Source: Symsagittifera roscoffensis (lineage: Eukaryota; Xenacoelomorpha; Acoela; Convolutidae). From it: a stretch of DNA of 64,000 nucleotides. A program made the translations under genes and the position numbers. The stretch covers positions 19,563,996 through 19,627,995 of the forward strand of contig NC_087066.1 in NCBI RefSeq assembly GCF_963678635.1. The letters run 5' to 3'. Below the pieces are notes generated by a model that was given only the letters and a program-made list of their open reading frames with translations, was not told the DNA's origin and searched no databases. Positions 1 through 12,232 of the stretch are shown in pieces; the first letter of the stretch is position 1; each line of letters opens with the position of its first letter.

Positions 1-3000
1 GATATTAACATGAGCTGTTCCTTACTTTGTGCCCCTAAAACCTTTAATGTGTTAGGAGCGACTTAGTTGAGAATAATTTTCAATGTCATTTTTTTTCAAT
101 GCTGTTAATTGATCATTCGATATTGTGCTTCTAAAAACCTCAGTTGCATTAGGAGGGGCATTGTCGCATTGTTTTTTGTACTGTAAACTAGGGCTTAGTT
201 AGATGTGTACGTGAGCTTTTCTTGTTTTTGTGCGTTCGAAAACCTAAGTTTTATTAGTAGGAGCTTGGTTGAGGACAACATGCGATGCCTAACCCTATTT
301 TACTTCTGTAAGTTTATCATTGGACTTTGTGCTTACAAAAACATTAGTTGTCCTTGAGGGGGATATTTACGTAAGCTGTTCTTTACTTTCTGCCTCCAAA
401 AACCTTAACTATGTTAGGAGAGGCTTAACTGAGATCAACTCTTACGGTCGTTTTTTTTCAATGCTGTTAATTGATTGTTTGATTTCGTGCTTCTAAAAAC
501 CTCGGTTCGGTTTGGAGTGGCTTTGTTGAGGACATCTTGCAATGTTGTATTTTTCTCTCAGCTGTAAATTGCTCATTTGACTTTTTGCCTCCAAAAATCT
601 TAGTTGTGTTAGAAGTGGCTCAGTGGGATGTTTACATGAGCTGTTCTTTACTTTGTGCCTCCAAAAACCTTACTTGTGTTAGAAGAGGCATAGTTGATAT
701 TTACTTGCAAGGTAGTTTTTTCAATGCTGTTAATTGATCATTTGATTTTGCCTTTCTTAAAACCTCGGTTCGGTTAGGAGGGGCTTTGTTGAGGACATCT
801 TGCAATGCTGTATTTTTCTCTCAGCTGTAAATTGCTCATTTGACTTTTTGCCTCCAAAAATCTTAGTTGTGTTAGAAGTGGCTCAGTGGGATGTTTACAT
901 GAGCTGTTCTTTACTTTGTGCCTCAAAAAACCTTACTTGTGTTAGAAGAGGCATAGTTGATATTAACTTGCAAGGTAGTTTTTTCAATGCTGTTAATTGA
1001 TCATTTGATTTTGCTTTTCTTAAAACCTTGGTTCGGTTAGGAGGGGCTTTGCTGAGGTCATCTTGCAATGTTGTATTTTTCTCTCAGCTATAGTTTCCTC
1101 ATTTGAATTTTTGCCTCCAAAATCCTTAGTCGTGTTAGAGATGGCTAAGTGGGATGTTTACATGAGCTGATCTTTACTTTGTGCCTCCAAAAACCTTAAT
1201 TGTGTTAGGAGAGGCATAGTTGAAAATTACTTGCTATGTCATTCTTTTTCAATGCTGCTAATTGATCGTTTGATTTTTTGCTTCCAAAAACCTTAGTTGT
1301 GTTAGGAGGGGCTTTGTTGAAAACAACTTGCAAGATTGATCTGTTCTTAAAGCTGTGAAACTATCATTTGACTTTGTGCCTCCAAAAACATGAGTCTTAG
1401 TCGTGGTAGCAGGGGCTTAGTGGGATGTTTAGGTGAGCTGTTTTTGACTTCGTGCCTCCAAAAATCTCTATTTTGCTAGGATGGTCTTGTGGGATGTGTA
1501 CAAGAGCTGTTCTAGACATTGTGTCTCCAAAAACCTTAATTGTGTTAGGAGAGGCTTTGTTGACGACATCTTGCAGTGTTGTATTTTTCTCTCAGCTGTA
1601 AATTGCTCATTTGATTTTTTGCCTCCAAAAATCTTAGTTGTGTTAGAATTGGCTCAGTGGGATGTTCACATGAGCTGTTCTTTATTTTGTGTCTCCAAAA
1701 ACTTTAATTATGTTAGGAGAGGCATAGTTGCGATTACCTTACAAGGTCATTTTTTTCAATGCTGTTAATTGTTCATATAGTTTCGTGCTTCAAAAAACCT
1801 CGGTTCAGTTAGGAGGGGCTTTGTTGAGGACATCTTGCAATGTTGTATTTTTCTCTCAGCTGTAAATTCCTCATTTAAAAATGTGCCTCGAAAAACCTGA
1901 ATTGTGTTAGAAGTGGCTTAGTGGGATATTAACATGAGCTGTTCTTTACTTTGTGTCTCCAAAACCCTAAATTGAATTAGGAGAGGCATACTTGAGATTA
2001 TCTTGCAATGTCATTTTTTCAAAGCTCTTAATTGATCATTTGATTTCGTGCTTCTTAAAACCTCGGTTCAGTTAGGAGGGTTTTGTTGAGGACCTCTTGC
2101 AATGTTGTTTTTTTTCTCTCAGCTGTAAATTCCTCATTTCTTTTTTTGTCTCCAAAAATGTTAGTTGTGTTTGAAGTGGCTTAGTGGGATGTTTACATGA
2201 GCTGTTCTTTACTTTGTGCCTCCAAAAACCTTAATTGCGTTAGGAGAGGCATGGTTGAGAATTACCTGCAATGTCTTCCTTTTTCAAAGCTGTTATTTGA
2301 TTGTTTGATTTTGTGCTTGCAAAAGTCTCAAATGCGTTAGGAGCGGCTTTGTTGAGGACAACTTACAATGTTGTTTTGTTTTTAAAGCTGTGAAACTATC
2401 ATTTGAATTTGTGCCTCCAAAAACCTTAGTCTTAGTCGTGTTAGGAGGGGCTTAGTGGGATGTTTAGCTGAGCAGTTCTTGACTTCATGCCTCCAAAAAT
2501 TTTGATTATGCTAGGAGGGTCTTGTGGGATGTGTACAAGAACTGTTCTTCACTTTGTGCCCCTAAAACCTTTAATGTGTTAGGAGCGTCATAGTTGAGAA
2601 TAATTTTCAATGTCATTTTTTTTCAATGCTGTTAATTGATCATTTGATATTGTGCTTCTAAAAACCTCACTTTTGTACTGTAAACTAGGGCTTAGTTAGA
2701 TGTGTACGTGAGCTTTTCTTGTTTTTGTGCTTTCGAAAACCTAAGTTTTATTAGTAGGAGCTTGGTTGAGGACAACATGCGATGCCTAACCCTATTTTAC
2801 TTCTGTAAATTTATCATTGGACTTTGTGCTTACAAAAACATTAGTTGTCCTAGAGGGGGATATTTACGTAAGCTGTTCTTTACTTTCTGCCTCCAAAAAC
2901 CTTAACTATGTTAGGAGAGGCTTAACTGAGATCAACTCTTACGGTCGTTTTTTTTTCAATGCTGTTAATTGATTGTTTGATTTCGTGCTTCTAAAAACCT

Positions 3001-5330
3001 CGGTTCGGTTTGGAGTGGCTTTGTTGAGGACATCTTGCAATGTTGTATTTTTCTCTCAGCTGTAAATTGCTCATTTGACTTTTTGCCTCCAAAAATCTTA
3101 TTTGTCTTAGAAGTGGCTCAGTGGGATGTTTACATGAGCTGTTCTTTACTTTGTGCCTCCAAAAACCTTACTTGTGTTAGAAGAGGCATAGTTGATATTA
3201 ACTTGCAAGGTAGTTTTTTCAATGCTGTTAATTGATCATTTGATTTTGCTTTTCTTAAAACCTCGGTTCGGTTAGGAGGGGCTTTGTTGAGGACATCTTG
3301 CAATGCTGTATTTTTCTCTCAGCTGTAAATTGCTCATTTGACTTTTTGCCTCCAAAAATCTTAGTTGTGTTAGAAGTGGCTCAGTGGGATGTTTACATGA
3401 GCTGTTCTTTACTTTGTGCCTCAAAAAACCTTACTTGTGTTAGAAGAGACATAGTTGATATTAACTTGCATGGTAGTTTTTTCAATGCTGTTAATTGATA
3501 ATTTGATTTTGCCTTTCTTAAAACTTTGGTTCGGTTAGGAGGGGCTTTGCTTAGGTCATCTTGCAATGTTGTATTTTTCTCTCAGCTATAATTTCCTCAA
3601 TTGACTTCTTACCTCCAAAATTCTTAGTCGTGATAGAGGTGGCTGAGTGGGATGTTTACACGAGCTGATCTTTACTTTGTGCCTCCAAAAACCTTAATTG
3701 TGTTAGGAGTGGCATAGTTAAAAATTACTTGCTATGTCATTCTTTTTCAATGCTGCTAATTGATCGTTTGATTTTTTGCTTCCAAAAACCTCAGTTGTGT
3801 TAGGAGGGGCTTTGTTGAAAACAACTTGCAAGATTGATCTGTTTTTAAAGCTGTGAAACTATCATTTGACTTTGTGCCTCCAAAAACCTGAGTCTTATTC
3901 GTGGTAGCAGGGGCTCAGTGGGATGTTTAGGTGAGCTGTTTTTGACTTCATGCCTCCAAAAATCTCTATTTTTCTAGGATGGTCTTGTGGGATGTGTACA
4001 AGAGCTGTTCTAGACATTGTGTCTCCAAAAACCTTAATTGTGTTAGGAGAGGCTTTGTTGAGGACATCTTGCAGTGTTGTATTTTTCTCTCAGCTGTAAC
4101 TTGCTCATTTGATTTTTTGCCTCCAAAAATCTTAGTTGTGTTAGAATTGGCTCAGTGGGATGTTCACATGAGCTGTTTTTATTTTGTGTCTCCAAAAACT
4201 TTAATTGTGTTAGGAGAGGCATAGTTACGATTACCTTAAAAGGTCATTTTTTTCAATGCTGTTAATTGTTCATTTGGTTTCGTGCTTCAAAAATACTCGG
4301 TTCGGTTAGGAGGGGTTTTTTTGAGGACATTTTGCAATGTTGTTTTTTCTCTCAGCTGTTAATTCCTCATTTGACTTTTTGCCTCCAAAAATCTTAGTTG
4401 TGTTAGAAGTGGCTTTGTGGGATGTTTACATGAGCTGTTCTTTATTTTGTGTCTCCAAAACCCTAAATTGAATTAGGAGAGGCATAATTGAGATTATCTT
4501 GCAATGTCGCGTTTTTTTCAATGCTCTTAATTGATCATTTGATTTCGTGCTTCTTAAAACCTCGGTTCAGTTAGGAGGGTTTTGTTGAGGACCTCTTGCA
4601 TTGTTGTTTTTTTTCTCTCAGCTGTAAATTCCTCATTTCATTTTTTGTCTCCAAAAATGTTAGTTGTGTTTGAAGTGGCTTAGTGGGATGTTTACATGAG
4701 CTGTTTTTTTATTTTGTGTCTCCAAAAACTTTAATTGTGTTAGGAGAGGCATAGTTACGATTACCTTAAAAGATCATTTTTTTCAATTCTGTTAATTGTT
4801 CATTTGGTTTTGTGCTTCAAAAAACCTCGGTTCGGTTAGGAGGGGTTTTTTTGAGGACATTTTGCAATGTTGTTTTTTTCTCTCAGCTGTAAATTCCTCA
4901 TTTCATTTTTTGTCTCCAAAAATGTTAGTTGTGTTTGAAGTGGCTTAGTGGGATGTTTACATGAGCTGTTCTTTACTTTGTGCCTCCAAAAACCTTAATT
5001 GCGTTAGGAGAGGCATAGTTGAGAATTACCTGCAATGTCTTCCTTTTTCAAAGCTGTTAATTGATTGTTTGATTTTGTGCTTCCAAAAGTCTCAAATGCG
5101 TTAGGAGTGGCTTTGTTGAGGACAACTTTCAATGTTGTTTTGTTCTTAAAGCTGTGAAACTATCATTTGAATTTGTGCCTCCAAAAACCTTAGTCTTAGT
5201 CGTGTTAGGAGGGGCTTAGTGGGATGTTTAGCTGAGCGGTTCTTGACTTCATGCCTCCAAAAATCTTGATTATGCTAGGAGGGTCTTGTGGGATGTGTAC
5301 AAGAGCTGTTCTTCACTCTGTGCCTACAGA
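1..5330. repeat. Satellite array, ~2.5 kb higher-order repeat block
   Basis: Tandem subunits of about 65-100 bp share the core CCTCCAAAAACCTTAGTTG...GTTAGGAGGGGCTTAGT. Subunits of several types are combined into a larger unit repeated about twice: segments at 537, 800 and 1481 recur at 3035, 3298 and 3979, an offset of 2498 bp in each case. The first copy starts slightly before the window, since position 32 matches position 2559. The offset differs by 29 bp there because the second copy has a small deletion. Within each copy a 263-bp unit is itself repeated (537/800 and 3035/3298). The second copy also carries an extra block near 4690-4960. The 66-aa open frames are by-products of these repeats: 263 is not a multiple of three and the frames do not connect. 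Confidence 0.93.
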
Positions 5331-8010
5331 AGCTTTAGTTGTGTTAGGAGCGGCTTAGTTGCGGACAACTTGCAATGCCGTATTGTTTTTAATACTGTAA
5401 AGTGATCAATTGACTTTGTGCCTCCAAAAACCCTAATTTTAATCGTGTAAGGAGGGGTTAAGTGGGATGTTCAGGTGAGCTGTTCTTGACTTTGTGCCTC
5501 CAGAAATGTTGATTGTGTTGGGATTGGCTTAGTGAGAAATGTTCAAGAGATTTTCTTGACTTTGTGCCTCCAAAAACCTTAGTTGTAAAAGGATGGGCTT
5601 AGTGGAATGTTCAAATGAACTGTTTTTGACCTCTTGCCTGAAAAAAACCCTAAGTATGTTAGGAGGTACTTTGTTCAGGACAGACTGCAATGCCGTGTAT
5701 TTTTTAATGATGTAAGTTTATCATTTTATTTTATGCCTCCAAACATCTATTTGTGTCAGGAGGGTCTTGTGGGATGTGTACAAGAGCTGTTCTTCACTTT
5801 GTGCCTACAAAAGCTTTAGTTGTGTTAGGAGCGGCTTAGTTGCGAATAATTTGCAATGCCGTATTGTTTTTAATACTGTAAATTGATCAACTGACTTTGT
5901 GCCTCCAAATACCTTAGTCTTAATCGTGTTAGGAGGAGTTTAGTGGGATGTTTATATGAGCTGTTCTTGACTTTGTGCCTCCAGAAATCTTGATTGTGTT
6001 AGGAGGGGCTTAGTGAGAAGTGTACAAGAAATTTTCTTGACTTTGTGCCTCCAAAAACCTTAGTTGTAGTAGGATGGGCTTAGTGGAATGTTCAGATGAA
6101 CTGTTTTTGACTTCTTGCCTGAAAAAAAAACCTTAATTGTGTTAGGAGGTACTTTGTTCAGGACAGACTGCAATGCCGTATTGTTTTTAATGATGTAAGT
6201 TTATCATTTAATTTTGTGCCTCCAAACATCTATTTGTGCCAGGAGGGTCGTGTGGGATGTGTACAAGAGCTGTTCTTCACTTTGTGCCTACGAAAGCTTC
6301 AGTTTTGTGCGGACAATTTGCAATGCCGTATTGTTTTCAATACTGTAAATTGATCAATTGACTTTGTGCCTCCGAATAATTTAGTCTTAATCGTGTTAGG
6401 AGGGGTTTAGTGGGATGTTCAAATGAACTGTTTTTGACCTCTTGCCTGAAAAAACCTTAAGTATGTTAGGAGGTACTTTGTTCAGGACAGACTGCAATGC
6501 CGTATTGTTTTTAATGATGTAAGTTCATTATTATGTTTTGTGCCTCCAAACATCTATTCGTGTCAGGAGGGTCTTGTGGGATATGTACAAGAGCTGTTCT
6601 TCACTTTGTGCCTACAAAAGCTTTAGTTGTGTTAGGAGCGGCTTAGTTGCGGATAATTTGCAATGCCGTATTGTTTTTAATACTGTAAATTGATCAACTG
6701 ACTTTGTGCCTCCAAATACCTTAGTCTTAATCGTGTTAGGAGGAGTTTAGTGGGATGTTTATATGAGCAGTTCTTGACTTTGTGCCTCCAGAAATCTTGA
6801 TTGCGTTAGGAAGGGCTTAGTGAGAAGTGTACAAGAGATTTTCTTGACTTTGTGCCTCCAAAAACCTTAGTTGTAATAGGATGGGCTTAGTGGAATGTTC
6901 AGATGAACTGTTTTTGACTTCTTGCCTGAAAAAAAACCTTAATTGTGTTAGGAGGTACTTTGTTCAGGACAGACTGCAATGCCGTATTGTTTTTAATGAT
7001 GTAAGTTCATTATTTTGTTTTGTGCCTCCAAACATCTATTCGTGTCAGGAGGGTCTTGTGGGATATGTACAAGAGCTGTTCTTCACTTTGTGCCTACAAA
7101 AGCTTTAGTTGTGTTAGGAGCGGCTTAGTTGCGGATAATTTGCAATGCCGTATTGTTTTTAATACTGTAAATTGATCAACTGACTTTGTGCCTCCAAATA
7201 CCTTAGTCTTAATCGTGTTAGGAGGAGTTTAGTGGGATGTTTATATGAGCAGTTCTTGACTTTGTGCCTCCAGAAATCTTGATTGTGTTAGGAGGGGCTT
7301 AGTGAGAAGTGTACAAGACATTTTCTTGACTTTATGCCTCCAAAAACCTTAGTTGTAATAGGATGGGCTTAGTGGAATGTTCAAATGAACTGTTTTTGAC
7401 TTCTTGTCTGAAAAAAAACCTTAGTTAATTTAGGAGGTACTTTGTTCACGACAGAATGCAATGCCGTATTGTTTTTAATGATGTAAGTTCATTATTTTGT
7501 TTTGTGCCTCCAAACATCTATTCGTGTCAGGAGGGTCTTGTGGGATATGTACAAGAGCTGTTCTTCACTTTGTGCCTACAAAAGCTTTAGTTGTGTTAGG
7601 AGCGGCTTAGTTGCGGACAATTTGCAATGCCGTATTGTTTTTAATACTGTAAATTGATCAATTGACTTTGTGCCTCCAAATACCTTAGTCTTAATCGTGT
7701 TAGGAGGAGTTTAGTGGGATGTTTATATGAGCTGTTCTTGACTTTGTTGCTCCAGAAATCTTGATTGTATTAGGGGGGATTAGTGAGATGTGCGCGTGAG
7801 AACTTCTTGACTTTGTGCCTCCAAAAACCTTAGTTGTAATAGGATGTGATTAGTGGAATAATCAGATGAACTGTTTTTGACCTCCTGCCTCCAAAAACCT
7901 TAATTATGTTAAGAGGTTTTTTGTTCAGGACAGACTGCAAGGCCGTATTGTTTTTATTGATGTATGTTTACCATTTAGTTTTGTGCCTTCAAACATCTAT
8001 TTGTGTAAAG
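5331..8010. repeat. Satellite array, ~482 bp higher-order repeat block
   Basis: The same subunit family is arranged with a different period. The segment GACAGACTGCAATGCCGT (or close variants) occurs near 5679, 6161, 6485, 6967, 7450 and 7930, giving steps of about 482 bp with one shortened step of about 324 bp (5679-6161-6485-6967-7450-7930). Neighbouring copies are very similar, more so than in the following block, which suggests recent local amplification. The short step shows that subunits were lost from one unit by unequal exchange. Confidence 0.9.
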
Positions 8011-9705
8011 AGGTGCTGAGTGGGATGTTTACATGAATTGTTCATGTCATTTTGCCTCCAAAAACCATAATTTTGTTAGGAGGCGCTTGGTTAAGCTCAA
8101 CTTGCTATGCCGTTTTTGATTTCAATTATGTAAATTTATCATTCGACTTTGTGCCTCCAAAAACCTTAGTTGTGTTAGAAGGGACATGGGGATCTTAACG
8201 TGAGCCGTGTTTTGGCCTCTTAAAACCTTTGCTGTGTCAGGAGTGTCTTAGAGGAATATTTTGGTGAGCTGTTCTTGACTTTGTGCCTCCAGAAATGTTG
8301 ATTGTTTTAGGAGAGGTTTAGTGAGATTTGTACGTGAGATTTTCTTGACTTTGTTCCTCCAAAAGCCTTAGTTGAAGTAGGATTGGCTTAGTGGAATGTT
8401 CAGATGAACTGTTTCTGACTTCTTGCCTCCAGAAACCCTTATTATGTTAGGAGATACTTTGTTCAGGACAAACTGCAAAGCCGTATTGTTTTTAATGATG
8501 TATGTTTATCATTCAATTTTTTTGAACCCAAACGCCTATTTGTGTCAGGAGGTGCTTAGTGGGATGTTTACTTGAGCTGTTCATGTCATTTTGCCTTCAA
8601 AAACCTTAATTTTGTTAGGAGGGGTTTAATACGATATGTACGTGAGTTTTTCTTGACTTTGTGCTTCCAAAAATTTTAGGTGCTTAGTGGGATGTTTACA
8701 TGAGCTGTTCATGTCATTTTGCCTCCAAAAATCTTAATTTTGTTAAGAGGGGCTTAGTTATATATGTTTGTGAGCTTTTCTGGACTTTGTGCTTCCAAAA
8801 ACCTTAGTTATGTTGAAAATCTTGCGATAGGAGGGGCTTAGGGGGATGTTTACTTGAGCTGTTTTTTTTTGCCTCCAAAAACCTGATTTATGTTAGGAGA
8901 GGCTTAGTTGAGATTAACTTGGAGTGTCGTATTTTTCAATGCTCTCAATTGATGTTTACTTGAGCTGTTTTTTTTGCCTCCAAAAACCTGAATTATGTTA
9001 GGAGAGGCTTAATTGAGATTAACTTACAGTGTCGTGTTTTTTCAATGCTCTTAACTGATCATTTGATTTCGTGCCTCTAAAACATCGGTTGTGTTAGGAG
9101 GGGTTTTCTTGAAGACATCTTGCCATGTTGCATTTTTCTCACAGCTGTAATTTTATCATTTGATTTTTTGCTTCCAAAAACCTTAATTTTTTTTAGAAGT
9201 AGCTTGGTTGAGAATAACATGCAAAGTCGTTTCTTTCAACTCTTTTAGTTCATCATTTGATTTCGTGCCTGTAAATTATCTCAACTGTGTTAGGAGGGGC
9301 GTTGTTGAGAAAAACTTGCAATGCCGTATTGTTTTTTATTCGGTAAATGGAGCATTTGACTTGGTGGCTCCAATAACTTTAATTGAGTTAGGAGAGGCTT
9401 AGTTTGGAAAAAACTTGGAATGTTGTTTTTTTTTCAATGCTTTTAATTGATCATTTGATTTCGTGCCTCTAGAATCTTCAGTGGCGTTCAGAGGGGCTTT
9501 GTTGATTATTTAACTTTGTGCCTCCGATAAACCTTATTCTTGGTCGCGTTAGGAGGGGTTTTGTGAGACGTGTACACGAGCGGTTCTTGACTTTGTGCCT
9601 GCAAAAACCTTAGTTGTGTTAGGAGGGGTTTAGTTGAGGACAATTTGCAAAGTCATACTTTTTTCAAAGCTGTAAATTGATCGTCTGAGTCTGACTTTGT
9701 GCCTG
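8011..9705. repeat. Satellite array, diverged edge
   Basis: The subunit core (CCTCCAAAAACCTTA...GTTAGGAGGGG) is still recognisable but subunits are more diverged and no clear higher-order period is visible. This is the usual state of the margin of a satellite array. The last recognisable subunit ends in TGTGCCTGGA near 9705, where Helitron-derived coding sequence begins. Confidence 0.85.
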
Positions 9706-11822
9706 GAGCCGTTGTAAATATCCAAATCCCTTTAAAGATATTAAGCGATGCGTTACCGTCGCTTTCAAATCACGAGATAGTGTACTTGAAGGTACAAACA
9801 TAAAACCGAATATAAATCAATTGGTCACCAAGAAGTGATAAGACCTGCCATTGTGTGATCGAAGCACTAAAAGCCCTGAAACTAATCAATGTGTTCTATT
9901 AAAACGGGAAAATTTGTTTGCTTGCATAAAACTCAGTAAACAAAGAAACTTTGTCCCATAACTGTAACAGCTTTGATAGCGATAAAGATTCAAATACAAC
10001 AGTGTTAGCTAAAGTTTCGCATTATCTTTCAATGACCGAATCTTGCCTCGAAATTTGCCTCGATCATGAGCAGACAAAACTAGGTGGTCCTATAACTGAA
10101 ACTGCCCCCGGTGAATCACAACCTCTAATAAATTTGTTACGAAACACTGACTGTGAGTATTTGCCTTTTCCCTTTTTCCAAATGGTAGATATGGTCTCAT
10201 TTTTCACGTCAACGTCCCTTGACATTAACACAAAATTTCAATGCAAGGTTATTGCACAAATCAGGAAAGTGTTTTTCAAGTTCTGATTGTCGCAGTGATT
10301 GTTTTATGCGCGTTGCACATGTGAAATGGCAAAAAAAGACAATCTTCAATTGCGATAAGCCTTTTAAAAATCATAGGAAAGTGAGGGTTTCAGATACCAA
10401 TATCAAAAACCCAAACAGAGGAGATTTTCAGTCTATTCTTATAATGCTGAAAAAGGTGCCCGGAACGCCTTCTTATCGGGAGATTTTCATATACGAACTC
10501 TTATCGAAGGTTAGACATCTAGGGGGTCCTGATTTCTGGCACACTGCTAGTTGTGCAGACCCAGAATGGCCTGATTTGTTTTCAAATCTATTCCAAGTAT
10601 ATGATGATCTCTCTGGTAAGTACTCCAGTCTACGTTATAGTGGCAAATGTGAATTCTTCGACCGTAACCCATCACCAGTAGCGCGTCACTTTCAGCATCG
10701 CCTTGACTCGTATCTACAACATTTTCTCAAGTGGAAGCTTCATCTGCTCAGGTCGCCAATACTACATTATTCCGTGAAAATTGAATTTTAACTTAGAGGA
10801 TCTCCGAATACTCATTTTTTGTTTTGGAAAATTCCCTATCTGCTCTACTAAAACAAGATTTTCAGACTCTGTAGGATTATTCGGATGAAAGTTTAAAAAA
10901 GATTTTGGCAAGACTTTGAAAACCTAGCTGCCTTAGGTGTTATTTTTCAAACTCAACACCATTCACATACCTGCACCAAATCATCCAGATCAAATAATTT
11001 CAGATTTGCTCTACCCCAGCTTCCGGCCGACCGCAACATTTTGAATTCAGCATTGGAACGTGATATGGATGAAAAGTAAAAAAAACGACATTTGCAAAAA
11101 ACTTCAAAAGTTTGGAAACAGCTAAGTTGACATTGAACAAATTGATCAGAGAAACCTTAACGGGTATACTCTCGAGTGTGTCTTCAATCGGGCTAAAGTT
11201 TCACCAACGGGATACCAACATATGCTTGGTATATCGGAAGACTCTGCCATAAAACTCATTTCAAATGAAACATTAATAGCATATTTGACAATATCAACAA
11301 CCCTTTTCTGCTCAGGTGCTTCGGAGCTAACAATTCCGGTCACGGATGCATATTCAAGTATAATGTTCTTGGTAAACTATTTTTCGGAAGATGAAACTGC
11401 CGTTTCACAGGCTTTCAATTCAGATTCAAAACAAAAAGATTATCTCGATGCTACATTTGCCTAATCGTTGCACAAAATAGGCAAGCAGCACTCTAATAGA
11501 GAGTTGTTGGTCTTAAATTGCTATTCATATATCCAGTTTGTGTTTTTATTAATGCTTCTACCCATTCCAACGCTTCTGCCCAGTCTATGTATTTGGCAAA
11601 CTTTTTTGTCAAATATATAGACCGACCTAACAAAAACCTTGAAAATGCATTTTTCACATCAATCGACAATGTGTGCTTGGCTCAGTTTTTTTTCTACAAA
11701 TATTTTTATTATGCATCATTAACTGACACTTTTGATTTTAACCACCACTCCAGAACCATTGAAGAGGATTCTGAGGAAACAACACGTATTTTGCCAAAGC
11801 GATTCACAACTATGAATGGTAA
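9706..11822 (+). pseudogene. Helitron Rep-helicase relic, N-terminal part (HUH/Y2 region)
   Basis: This is a decayed Helitron replication initiator/helicase, the enzyme that nicks and transfers one strand during rolling-circle transposition. Family-typical segments appear in order: APGESQPLINLL with LPFP (about 10105-10175); a Helitron_like_N block at 10219-10791 containing GGPDFWHTASCADPEWPDLF and NPSPVARHFQHRLDS; then RGSPNTHFLFW at 10795-10827, the HUH motif position, in the same frame after one TAA. A CRK-type segment near 10960-11030 and a Y2-like block at 11335-11400 (DAYSSIMFLVNYF) follow, then YIDRPNKNLEN (about 11614-11646). There are several stops and frame changes. The start is cut off by satellite at 9705 and the end by the LTR of element A at 11823. 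A host gene is unlikely given the motif order. Confidence 0.9.
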
Positions 11823-12232
11823 TGAGTTAGAACCGATGTGGTTAACTCATAGAGTAATTTCGGATAGGGTACACCGTCTGCTCGTCACGCTATCTTATTT
11901 TCGGCCGGATATATTCGTGCAACTTCTTAGTCTAATACCAATCCTAATCTTACTATTATATCTACTAGTCCCAGGGTGTTTAACTAGTCTCTGCTAGGCT
12001 CAATAGATCTAGGGTATACTGGTTTATTGCGGCTGCTGAAGTTCTCTTGGAGAGACAACTAATTTCTAAGTTAAATTCAAATCTCTCTGGTGCTGAAATT
12101 ACAAGTAATTTCAGCACTTACAAATAAGTGGGTTGTTAGTTAGATGGATTATGATTGGTTAATATTAAATACTTTACAGTGGTAAAATATCCAATTTATC
12201 CAATCATAAAATATAGTTTAGATCAGGTTCCA
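11823..12232 (-). repeat. 3' LTR of element A
   Basis: This 410-bp repeat is near-identical to 26570-26979 (about a dozen mismatches by eye) and reverse-complementary to the LTRs of element B. It carries the internal palindrome at 12090-12117. The left edge directly abuts Helitron sequence. Confidence 0.95.
12090..12117. promoter_or_regulatory. 28-bp palindrome in LTR (A, 3' copy)
   Basis: GTGCTGAAATTAC, two central bases, then GTAATTTCAGCAC make a perfect inverted repeat with 13-bp arms. It is present at the same place in all five LTR copies of the window, perfect or with a single change. Its role is unknown; a dimeric transcription-factor site or an RNA hairpin in the LTR transcript are both possible. 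Confidence 0.6.

Noticed and set aside
537-4224. Repeated 66-95 aa ORFs in the satellite (for example beginning MQCCIFLSAV)
   Set aside because: They arise from the tandem repeat itself; repeat periods are not multiples of three, frames do not join, and other subunits have stops at the same places.
1-9705. CRISPR-like alternation of repeat and spacer
   Set aside because: The intervals are themselves repeated and diverged, repeats are not uniform in length, and the rest of the window is clearly eukaryotic.
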